Below, piece after piece: positions 16,318 through 23,627 of a DNA stretch of 64,000 bases. A program made the translations under genes and the position numbers. Position 1 is the stretch's first letter. The number at the start of each line of letters is the position of its first letter. Location of the stretch: the NCBI RefSeq assembly GCF_030813005.1, contig NZ_JAUSTU010000008.1, positions 1 through 64,000 of the forward strand, in the 5' to 3' direction. The stretch comes from Robertmurraya andreesenii (GTDB lineage: Bacteria > Bacillota > Bacilli > Bacillales > Cytobacillaceae). The notes beneath the pieces were generated by a model. It searched no databases. It was not told where the DNA came from and was given only the letters and a program-made list of their open reading frames with translations.

Positions 16318-16789
16318 CCTCATCAGCCACCCTTGCTAACCTTGATATGAACACCCTTAGCTCCTCTGCCTCCCCTAGCTCTAGTGCAGGGATTTCATGA
16401 ACCGTCGCTGCCGTCGAAACCGCCACCGTTGCGAGGTCGTATTTTCTCAAGATCGGCCCCTGCTTCGTATCCACATGCTGTACCCGAATCATTGGAACCA
16501 AGGTCCGCTTTACGATAAAAATACCATGCTGCAATTCAATTTCCTGATCTCTAACCTCGTAGCGCCAGCGTTTCCATTTTAGAAGCGGGAATAAATAGAC
16601 AAAAAAATAGATATCGAGAATCAATAAGATGATGGCAGCTGCAATAATCCATACGGGCCACTCCAAAATAATGGTTAGTGCAATGGCACCTCCACAAATA
16701 ATTAACGCAATCAAACTGTAAATGCCACCTGTAATTCTCCAAACAGGCAAGGCACGTTCTGAAATCCTTTTCTGTGGTTCAAATAACAT
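16310..16789 (-). CDS. ydbS: Bacterial PH domain membrane protein (YdbS type)
   Basis: 159 residues, the B. subtilis YdbS length. Two membrane segments (about 20-65) precede one bPH2 domain with RTLVPMIRVQHVDTKQGP. AGGAGG lies 5 nt before the ATG. It overlaps ydbT by 8 nt, so the two form one transcription unit. Confidence 0.9.
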   Translation of the reverse strand: MLFEPQKRISERALPVWRITGGIYSLIALIICGGAIALTIILEWPVWIIAAAIILLILDIYFFVYLFPLLKWKRWRYEVRDQEIELQHGIFIVKRTLVPMIRVQHVDTKQGPILRKYDLATVAVSTAATVHEIPALELGEAEELRVFISRLARVADEDV

Positions 16790-16862
16790 AGGCTCCTCCT
16801 TCTTGAAGCAAAAATTCCATACTTCTTTTACGCAAAAACCTAAGAATAGGTTTCAATTCAGC

Positions 16863-16890
16863 AAAAAAGAGCACATCACTGTGCTCTTTT
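16863..16890 (-). terminator. Terminator after cshA
   Basis: The minus strand has AAAGAGCACA-GTGA-TGTGCTCTTTTTT, immediately downstream of the cshA stop codon. Confidence 0.88.
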
Positions 16891-16895
16891 ACAAC

Positions 16896-18377
16896 TTATT
16901 TGTAGCTATTTGATCTTGGCTTGCTGTTCGTATGTCGCTTACCGCCTTGTCCCTGGCCTTGCCCTTGTCTTTTGTTGTACGGAGCTCTTTTACGATCACG
17001 GGACTCGAATTTTCCTCTGCGGTCCTGTGGTCGTTTGTCACGCTTCGAAGGCAGTGGCTTTTCTTCTGTTAGCTTAACTGGTGTTGTATCCGGCTCTTTC
17101 GTTAACATTTTAAGCACAGCCGCAACAACCGTAGTCGCATCCTGCTGTTCGAGCAATTCTTCTGCAGCTTGCTTATAAAATTGAAGATTGTTTGTTTCGA
17201 TTGATTGAAGAATTTTCTCGAGTACAGCTTTTTGCTGTCCTTCCAAAGCTTCATCAAGAGTTGGCGGCTTCATGCGATCCATTTTTCTCTTTGTCGTTTT
17301 TTCTACAACTGCAAGATAGGATTTTTCTCTTGGAGTGATGAACGTCATCGCCACTCCCTCTTTCCCAGCACGGCCTGTACGTCCGATACGGTGAACATAG
17401 CTCTCTGGATCCTGAGGGATATCAAAGTTATAAACATGCGTAACTCCGCTAATATCCAATCCACGTGCGGCCACATCCGTAGCAACTAACACATCGATGG
17501 AGCCTTCCTTGAACTTGCGCAGTACCTGTAGACGTTTGGCCTGACTTAAATCTCCATGAATTCCTTCAGCCATATAGCCTCGTAAGTTAAGAGCCTCTGA
17601 GAGCTCATCCACTCTTCTTTTTGTCCGCCCAAACACAATGGCTAACTCTGGCGTTTGAATATCAAGGAGTCTTGTCAAGATATCAAATTTGCTCTTTTCC
17701 TGAACCTCAATATAATATTGTTCGATTAATGGAACCGTCATTTCCTTTGTCTTCACACGAACAATCTGTGGGTCCTTCATGAATTTTTCAGCCATTCTTT
17801 GGATTGGAGCTGGCATCGTTGCTGAGAATAATAGGGTTTGACGCTCCTCTGGCGTTTTAGAGAGAATCGTCTCAATATCTTCAATAAAGCCCATGTTAAG
17901 CATTTCATCGGCTTCATCCAGAATAACAGTGTGAATATTTTCTAAGCGAATCGTTCTACGGTTAATATGGTCAAGAATACGTCCTGGGGTACCTACAATA
18001 ATTTGTGGGTGATTCTTTAAGGCTCTAATTTGGCGATTGATGTCCTGACCTCCGTAAATCGCAAGAACCCTCGCTCTTTTACCATAGCCAATTTTGTAGA
18101 GCTCCTCGGAAACTTGAACAGCTAATTCGCGGGTTGGGGCAATAACAATTCCTTGGATTACATTGGATTCCGTATCAATTTTATCAACTAAAGGAATACC
18201 GAATGCTGCTGTTTTTCCAGTACCTGTTTGAGCTTGCCCAATAAGGTCCTTATTTTGCAAGCTTAGTGGAATCGTTTCCGCTTGTACTGGGGTAGCCTCC
18301 TCGAATCCCATTCTTTTCAGGGATTTCATCGTGGCGGGGCTAATACCTAAATCTTCAAACTTCGTCAATGTTTTCAT
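16896..18377 (-). CDS. cshA: DEAD-box RNA helicase CshA
   Basis: 493 residues. The helicase core shows GFEEATPVQAETIP (Q motif), AQTGTGKT (I), PTRELA (Ia), DEAD (II), SAT (III), ARGLDIS (V) and HRIGRTGRAG (VI). A basic, Gly/Gln-rich C-terminal tail (GQGQGQGGKR) probably binds RNA. In B. subtilis CshA takes part in RNA turnover and ribosome assembly in the cold. AAGGAG lies only 1-2 nt before the ATG; a TTG three codons later would be better spaced and may be the true start. The 444 nt upstream hold hairpins and a repeat. Confidence 0.95.
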   Translation of the reverse strand: MKTLTKFEDLGISPATMKSLKRMGFEEATPVQAETIPLSLQNKDLIGQAQTGTGKTAAFGIPLVDKIDTESNVIQGIVIAPTRELAVQVSEELYKIGYGKRARVLAIYGGQDINRQIRALKNHPQIIVGTPGRILDHINRRTIRLENIHTVILDEADEMLNMGFIEDIETILSKTPEERQTLLFSATMPAPIQRMAEKFMKDPQIVRVKTKEMTVPLIEQYYIEVQEKSKFDILTRLLDIQTPELAIVFGRTKRRVDELSEALNLRGYMAEGIHGDLSQAKRLQVLRKFKEGSIDVLVATDVAARGLDISGVTHVYNFDIPQDPESYVHRIGRTGRAGKEGVAMTFITPREKSYLAVVEKTTKRKMDRMKPPTLDEALEGQQKAVLEKILQSIETNNLQFYKQAAEELLEQQDATTVVAAVLKMLTKEPDTTPVKLTEEKPLPSKRDKRPQDRRGKFESRDRKRAPYNKRQGQGQGQGGKRHTNSKPRSNSYK

Positions 18378-18458
18378 TCTCCTTCTTTATTGTAAAAATT
18401 ATATTCTAAACAAGTAATGAGACTGCTTAGGCTGTTTTCGTTCGGATTGATATATTGG

Positions 18459-18484
18459 AATGGCTCTAGTGCCAGCCATTCCGT
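18459..18484. other. Hairpin in the cshA upstream region
   Basis: A perfect 9-bp inverted repeat GGAATGGCT/AGCCATTCC with an 8-nt loop. There is no T run on either side, so it is not a simple terminator. It may be part of a long structured 5' untranslated region of cshA, which would suit a cold-responsive helicase gene. Confidence 0.5.
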
Positions 18485-18517
18485 TCATATTGGGCGTGCG
18501 ATACGCATAGAATAACC

Positions 18518-18612
18518 AGCTCTTTTCTCCGTTGTATCAATAGATAAGCTGAAAAAATCATTGGTTATCCCTTTATTTTTATCCAAAAGTAACAATGTTT
18601 GAGAAAAGAGCC
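18518..18612. repeat. MITE-like element, copy A (95 bp)
   Basis: Ends are AGCTCTTTTCTC and GAGAAAAGAGCC, a near-perfect 12-bp terminal inverted repeat. The right 28 nt (AACAATGTTTGAGAAAAGAG...) are nearly identical to the reverse complement of one end of copy B at 35678-35774, and the total lengths match (95 and 97 bp). No coding. A one-ended fragment lies at 38571-38604. Confidence 0.65.
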
Positions 18613-18821
18613 TTTGCTAAAAGTGAAAAAAGACATTCCCCGATTGGAGTATGTCCGAAATTAAATTCTCGTTGACACTTTCAACCAATTCTAACACTTT
18701 AAAGTAGTAAATGCAATGAAGGGGGAGCGACAAATCATATTTTTTTATTTTCTACAATAGAACTCAATTCACTATCGGAATACCTAGCCACCTTCATCAA
18801 CAGAAGTATCTCTAGCTAAGC

Positions 18822-19514
18822 TCACTTTAAGAAATCTACAATTTCATGAAACAGCCTTTCCCTTTCATTACTATGGCAAATTAGATGCTTTGATTCCTTT
18901 AAAAAAATCAGCCTTTTCTGCGGAGCAGCGATCTTTTCATACAAATACAAAGCACTTCTAGGCGGTACCACTCCATCAATTTCTCCTTGGGCGATCATCG
19001 TTGGAATCGTCACTCTACCTAGCAATGGTTTAATGCTTGCCACTAGCTTTCGAAATTGTAGGGCTGCAGCAACTGGGGTTTCCTTCATTTTTCTCCTATA
19101 TCTTATAAACAGTTCGTTTTCCTTTAGTTTCCCCTTAAAGGAATCCTTTACCATTTCAATGATATCGATGGTCAATTGCTTTGGATGAACATAGAATGCA
19201 GCTGCGCTGAGCAAAATAAGCTTCTTTATCGGATAATGGACCGCCAAATAGCTTGCAATTAATCCTCCCATGGAGAATCCTACAACAAAGACTGTCTCAC
19301 AAGTATCAAGTAGGTTCTCAAGCTCCTCTTCAGCATGCTCAATCCATTGATTATAGCTAATTCCTTTTAAAGAAAGCGATTCCCCATGTCCTGGCAGGGT
19401 TGGCACCTTGATCTTCCAATTCGTGTGCTTTTGCAAAAAGTGAACCAAAGGCTCTATCTCCGAAGGATTTCCTGTAAATCCATGAATACACAAGCAACCA
19501 ATCAAGCCAATCAT
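18822..19514 (-). CDS. Alpha/beta hydrolase, carboxylesterase/lysophospholipase-like
   Basis: 230 residues. The oxyanion HGFTG lies near the N-terminus. The nucleophile Ser81 lies in VVGFSMGGLIA, the acid Asp180 in QGEIDGVVP, and the base His210 in KESKHLI. The size and motifs resemble Est30/YvaK-type carboxylesterases; the substrate is unknown. There is no signal peptide, so it is cytoplasmic. A GTG just upstream and a TTG four codons in are alternative starts. It follows the STAS gene terminator and probably has its own promoter. Confidence 0.82.
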   Translation of the reverse strand: MIGLIGCLCIHGFTGNPSEIEPLVHFLQKHTNWKIKVPTLPGHGESLSLKGISYNQWIEHAEEELENLLDTCETVFVVGFSMGGLIASYLAVHYPIKKLILLSAAAFYVHPKQLTIDIIEMVKDSFKGKLKENELFIRYRRKMKETPVAAALQFRKLVASIKPLLGRVTIPTMIAQGEIDGVVPPRSALYLYEKIAAPQKRLIFLKESKHLICHSNERERLFHEIVDFLK

Positions 19515-19613
19515 CACCTCTTTTAGACTCGAATCCCAAAGTCTTTACGAGATTTTTTCAGCTAGGTATACGCCTATTATTTTACACATTATTCAGCAAA
19601 CAATTCCAATGAT

Positions 19614-19645
19614 ACAAAAAAAATCTTGCAAGGAATACAAGATTT
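19614..19645 (-). terminator. Terminator of the hemAT-STAS operon
   Basis: The minus strand has AAATCTTG-TATTCCTTG-CAAGATTT followed by a run of T, starting at the STAS stop codon. It ends the putative four-gene operon. Confidence 0.85.
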
Positions 19646-19951
19646 TTAGGAGCTAATTTGGGCAAACTGATCTAGTTTACATATTTTAAAGATATTTTGA
19701 ACGGGCTCGCTCACATGAACCAATTCGACCTTGGCATGACTAGACATCGGGTAAATCCATTTCAAAAGCAAGCTGATACCAGAACTGTCAACAAAGCGAA
19801 CATTTGAAAAGTCAATAACAATTTTGTTATATTCCTTTGCTGGACTGAAGTTGGATAATTCTTCTTCTAATTGTCGGGATGTTTCAAAATGAATATCGTT
19901 CATAAATGAAGCCTCGAGAACATCTCCTGAATTCATAAAATTTATAAGCAT
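19646..19951 (-). CDS. STAS domain anti-anti-sigma-like protein
   Basis: 101 residues, one STAS domain. The phosphorylation-site motif is FVDSSGISLLL near residue 65, the same arrangement as in RsbV and SpoIIAA (DSxG). It has a strong AAGGAGGGG site. It is the last gene of a run hemAT-like, unknown ORF, GHKL ATPase, STAS, and is separate from the sigB operon. Inference: it is phosphorylated by the neighbouring ATPase and dephosphorylated by the divergent SpoIIE-type phosphatase. Its downstream target is unknown. Confidence 0.85.
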   Translation of the reverse strand: MLINFMNSGDVLEASFMNDIHFETSRQLEEELSNFSPAKEYNKIVIDFSNVRFVDSSGISLLLKWIYPMSSHAKVELVHVSEPVQNIFKICKLDQFAQISS

Positions 19952-19976
19952 ATTACCCCTCCTTTCTGTAGGTTTC

Positions 19977-20381
19977 CTATTTCTTGAAAATCATCTTAGC
20001 TACTTGTCCATTTTGTTCATATGAAAAATGGTGGCAAATCTGTTGAAGAATATATAGCCCCCTGCCCCTTACTTCATGAACATTTGGACATTCATTATCT
20101 AGGTAATCCTCCCATTCGAATTCATTTCCGATTGAAGTCACTTGAATGAGAATCTCTGAATCAGATTCGTCAATTGCTACACGAATATCGCTACAGGACG
20201 AGTCGGAACCGTGACACAAAAAGTTTGTAAATACTTCCCATAAGGCCAGCTTAATATTATAAATAATGCATTCGGAACTATTTTCATATGGACAAGAGCA
20301 ATAGGCAATCTGATTCAAAATTTGATCAACAGTAGATGAAATGCTATTTCGTAATAACCGATCAATATGACAAATGATCAT
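19977..20381 (-). CDS. Cys-rich, degenerate RsbW-like GHKL ATPase
   Basis: 134 residues. The N box is recognisable (ALWEVFTNFLCHG; Glu49, Asn53), and so is the G2 box VRGRGLYILQQI. The G1 box usually DxGxGF reads SIGNEFEW and lacks its aspartate. Eight cysteines (4, 28, 30, 38, 56, 63, 98, 116) are unusual for this family; three of them form CSCPYENSSEC. No good ribosome site precedes the ATG, which starts 2 nt after the previous stop, so translation is probably coupled. It may bind ATP weakly, or act as a binding partner only. Confidence 0.7.
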   Translation of the reverse strand: MIICHIDRLLRNSISSTVDQILNQIAYCSCPYENSSECIIYNIKLALWEVFTNFLCHGSDSSCSDIRVAIDESDSEILIQVTSIGNEFEWEDYLDNECPNVHEVRGRGLYILQQICHHFSYEQNGQVAKMIFKK

Positions 20382-20383
20382 TT

Positions 20384-20701
20384 TCAGAAAACCGCAGAAC
20401 GCAGCCTTTCCAATAAATTTTTTAAATATGGGTTGGAATCATTCCCCTGATGCTCTAATCGATATAGTTGACTCCATAACGAATTATAGATAGAACGATA
20501 TCCCTCATAGATTTCGCCTCGAAAAGACCTCTCTAAATGCATGAGGCGAAATTTCACATAATTTCTTTCTTCTCTGGTGTTTTCAATCTCTCCTAAATCA
20601 ATCAGGACAATTCGTTCATTGGCTTCATTAAGAAGTGTTGCTGCCATTTCATCTAGATTTGCAAACTCACAGTTCTCAAACTTCAATCGAACTTCTTTCA
20701 T
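20384..20701 (-). CDS. Unknown small protein in the hemAT cluster
   Basis: About 105 residues. I do not recognise the family. The first half has alternating strand/helix character with RIVLIDLGEIENT, faintly like a STAS strand; the second half is helical and charged (LYRLEHQG, LERLRSAVF). It lies between the globin-coupled sensor and the ATPase in the same operon. The start is uncertain: ATG, ATG or TTG codons within 20 nt are all possible, and the innermost is chosen. Confidence 0.6.
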   Translation of the reverse strand: MKEVRLKFENCEFANLDEMAATLLNEANERIVLIDLGEIENTREERNYVKFRLMHLERSFRGEIYEGYRSIYNSLWSQLYRLEHQGNDSNPYLKNLLERLRSAVF

Positions 20702-20763
20702 CCCCATACCCCATTTCAATAGAAAAATGTTTACTGTTTTTCGGTTTGGAATTTAAAAAGGGC

Positions 20764-22137
20764 CTAGTTTCTAAATTTATCTGTCAATTCATTATTCAGA
20801 TAACTGAGTTGTTCGGCCATTTCAGCAATTTGATGGGAAGCATCAGAGATTTCCTCAAATGTTTTTTTGAACTCAAAAATGAACCCACTAAAATTATGAA
20901 TACGGCTATCATTGGACTTCACATTTTCGACAGAAGCCTCTAAAATTTGGATGATATTTCGATTCGTTTCTCTAAATAGACTTGTTTCATCTACAATATG
21001 TTTGAAGCTATTCTCGAATTTTTCAATCGTCTCCTGGACCGTGCTGATTTGCCCTTGAATATGGTCGAGCGCTTGCTCTGTTTGATGTGCCAGTTTTCTT
21101 ACCTCCTGGGCAACGATCGAGAATCCCTTCCCATGTTCACCTGCACGAGCAGCTTCTATTGCGGCATTCAAGGATAGGATATTTGTTTGATTTGAAATGC
21201 CACGAATCGTCTTAACAACCTGTCCGATCTGGGTAGAGCTATCACTTAATTCTTGGGTTAATATTTTTGTATTGGCTATTAAGTCTACTACCTTGTCTAC
21301 CTTGGTTAACGCCTCTGATACATCTTGCTTTCCATCATCAACCGTAGCAATCATATCTTTAGATAACTGTGTAATCGATTCCACTTCTGAAAGCATCTGC
21401 TCAACCAAACCCTCTTTATCGGCAATAGAGGAAGTTGTTTCTTCTGCACTAGCCGCTAAAGTAGAGGCAGAATCATTTAACCGGCTTTGAAGCTCTTCGA
21501 TTTCATTAAGCTTCATCATAGATGAAGTGTAGGATTCAATATACGTTTCAATTCCAATTTGCATATCGAAGGAACATAGACGCTGGAAGGAGATATAGTA
21601 CTTCATAACCTCTTCCCAAGTATCTAATTCTCTTGTTAATACATGAAGCATCTCGTTCTGAATTAGGGTATATGCCCCGATATACCATTCTGGGAAAAGT
21701 CCGATTCGATTATGGACATTCCCAATGACCTTTCTGCGAATGACATAATTCTCATCAATTCGTCCAGAAACCATATCCAACAAATATTGAGTAAGTGTTT
21801 TTCCTAATTTCTCAATAGTTGAATGTTTGTTGATAATGGTTAGAAGGTTCGGCATATCCTGAAGCTTCCCGTAGAAGGCATCCACAATCTGTGCGGCGTT
21901 CCTTTCCATAATGGGACGGATTTCTGCTAGATTCATAATATCCTCTTCAGAAAGACCGACGAATCTAATTTGATTTCCTACATTATTATGCAAGAGCTTT
22001 TGAAATTCCTGGTTTTTTGGTTGATATGAGTTGTTTTCAATTTTTGTGTTAGCTAAATGATGATTATCTTCTTTGCGGAATAATCGGAATGCTCCTTTTT
22101 GATTCCCTAGAATAGATTTAAACGGACATCCACTCAT
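20764..22137 (-). CDS. hemAT: Globin-coupled methyl-accepting protein (HemAT type)
   Basis: 457 residues. Residues about 40-190 form a globin sensor domain with QIVDAFYGKL and VHNRIGLFPEWYIGAY; the proximal heme ligand is His142, aligned with His123 of B. subtilis HemAT. A linker is followed by an MCP signalling domain with SLNAAIEAARAGEHGKGF, then IVAQEVRKLAHQTEQA. No membrane segment, so it is a soluble oxygen sensor. The start is MSGCPFKS, 6 nt after AAGGAGG. In B. subtilis HemAT feeds CheA; here the gene leads a partner-switching operon instead of lying with chemotaxis genes. Confidence 0.88.
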   Translation of the reverse strand: MSGCPFKSILGNQKGAFRLFRKEDNHHLANTKIENNSYQPKNQEFQKLLHNNVGNQIRFVGLSEEDIMNLAEIRPIMERNAAQIVDAFYGKLQDMPNLLTIINKHSTIEKLGKTLTQYLLDMVSGRIDENYVIRRKVIGNVHNRIGLFPEWYIGAYTLIQNEMLHVLTRELDTWEEVMKYYISFQRLCSFDMQIGIETYIESYTSSMMKLNEIEELQSRLNDSASTLAASAEETTSSIADKEGLVEQMLSEVESITQLSKDMIATVDDGKQDVSEALTKVDKVVDLIANTKILTQELSDSSTQIGQVVKTIRGISNQTNILSLNAAIEAARAGEHGKGFSIVAQEVRKLAHQTEQALDHIQGQISTVQETIEKFENSFKHIVDETSLFRETNRNIIQILEASVENVKSNDSRIHNFSGFIFEFKKTFEEISDASHQIAEMAEQLSYLNNELTDKFRN

Positions 22138-22328
22138 ACGCGTCCTCCTTACTATAAGCACAACTTTTTACCTATATAGAGTCAGTATATACGATAGAAA
22201 AATAGAGTAATTTAGAATTTATAACAATTTTATGAAAGTTTTATGTACAAACCTGTTTTTAAACAACGATTTAAATTCCCTATGGTAGAATGAATAAAAT
22301 TAGAACATTTGTCTAAGGAGAACAAGGA

Positions 22329-23468
22329 ATGGCTATTTACATTGTTGAATCAAGGTTAGATAATGCAAAGGAATTAAAGACCATCCTGAAGAGACAGTTT
22401 GATGATGTTTACAACGTAAATTTGAATAGTCTCGTAGTCGAATCAGGTTATTTACGAATCAAACCAAATTCAATTATTGTTTACCAAGGATATTACAATG
22501 ATTCAACAATGGAATTGATTAAAAACTTCTGCCGTAAGCATCAAATCCCATTCCTTGCCATTATAGACAAAGAGAGCTTCTCTTCAGAGCATCCTTTCTT
22601 GGAGGATGATCTTTTAATTGATATCGTTACTGAACCAACGGATATGGAGCTCTTGTTGCGGGTAAATCTGCTCGTTAAGTATCAGAACGAAATCGTTAAG
22701 AGAGTCGATAAGGAAAGACAACTAGAAAGTGCACTCCATCACATCACTGAGGAACTAGAGTTTGCAAAGAAAATTCAACAGCTTGTCCTGCCAAGACAAT
22801 TTTCAGAGCCCCATATTAATTTTAGTGCGGTCTATGAGCCTTCTGCTCAGCTATCAGGGGACCTTTACTTTTGGAAAAAAATTTCCCCACATGAATATGG
22901 CTTCATTTTAATAGACGTAAGCGGGCATGGAGTCCATGCAGCGTTAGTTAGTATGGCCATGCGCTCATTATTCCCCGGTCTCTTGAAACGTGTTAAGGAG
23001 CCGATCAGAATTGCCCATGAGTTGAATGAACATATGCTAGCAATGTTTGAAAAGTTCACAGATCACAAATATGTGACGTCCTATTTCACTGCCATTATAT
23101 TAACCATTGATACCATGAAGAAAACGATAAAGTATGTAAACGCAGGGCATCAACCGGGACTTTTACTCCAGAACGGTACATTAGAAACCCTTGAATCGAG
23201 CATGATTCCAATAGGACTAATTGAGAATCCACAAATTGAGATGAAGACGATTCACTATAAGAATCCCGCCAGATTGCTTTTATTTACAGATGGTTTAACC
23301 GAAATTCCACAATCGCTCATGGTGAATCGCATAGACAAGGTAAAAAAAGATTTTGCTGACCATACTCAGGATGATGATAATGCATTGCTAGAAAAACTCC
23401 TCACCGAGCGCAAAAAGGATTCTAAGATTTTTGATGACATCTGTGCTGTCGCAATATCATTAAAATAG
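22329..23468 (+). CDS. SpoIIE-type PP2C phosphatase with pseudo-receiver domain
   Basis: 379 residues. The N-terminal 125 residues resemble a response-regulator receiver, but the phospho-acceptor aspartate position reads SIIVYQG, so it is probably not phosphorylated. A coiled linker (RQLESALHHITEELEFAKKIQQ) precedes an RsbU/SpoIIE phosphatase domain with LSGDLYFW, ILIDVSGHGVHAALVSM, NAGHQPG, LFTDGLTE and DDICAVAI. All metal ligands seem present. It is divergent from hemAT with a 190-nt shared region, and its likely substrate is the STAS protein at 19646-19951. Confidence 0.85.
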   Translation: MAIYIVESRLDNAKELKTILKRQFDDVYNVNLNSLVVESGYLRIKPNSIIVYQGYYNDSTMELIKNFCRKHQIPFLAIIDKESFSSEHPFLEDDLLIDIVTEPTDMELLLRVNLLVKYQNEIVKRVDKERQLESALHHITEELEFAKKIQQLVLPRQFSEPHINFSAVYEPSAQLSGDLYFWKKISPHEYGFILIDVSGHGVHAALVSMAMRSLFPGLLKRVKEPIRIAHELNEHMLAMFEKFTDHKYVTSYFTAIILTIDTMKKTIKYVNAGHQPGLLLQNGTLETLESSMIPIGLIENPQIEMKTIHYKNPARLLLFTDGLTEIPQSLMVNRIDKVKKDFADHTQDDDNALLEKLLTERKKDSKIFDDICAVAISLK

Positions 23469-23501
23469 TACGAAGCTCTATTATTGCCTGTGTTGATTTC
23501 A

Positions 23502-23569
23502 GCCTTATATGGGTATGTGAACGGGTTTTATTCGGTACGAATAACTTAGAGAACATACACATATAAGGC
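23502..23569. other. Nested long hairpin between two convergent genes
   Basis: A 17-bp stem (GCCTTATATGGGTATGT with ACATACACATATAAGGC, one mismatch) encloses a smaller perfect hairpin TTATTCG-GTA-CGAATAA at 23528-23544. It lies in front of a separate terminator. It could be a structured RNA end, a small inverted-repeat element or a protein site. Confidence 0.6.
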
Positions 23570-23585
23570 GGGTATGTTGATTAAC

Positions 23586-23623
23586 AAAAAAATGAAACCC
23601 TATTTTAAAGGTTTCATTTTTTT
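23586..23623. terminator. Bidirectional terminator between the phosphatase gene and murF
   Basis: AAATGAAACC and GGTTTCATTT form a stem with flanking A and T runs, so it can stop both the phosphatase transcript and murF. Confidence 0.8.
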
Positions 23624-23627
23624 ATTC

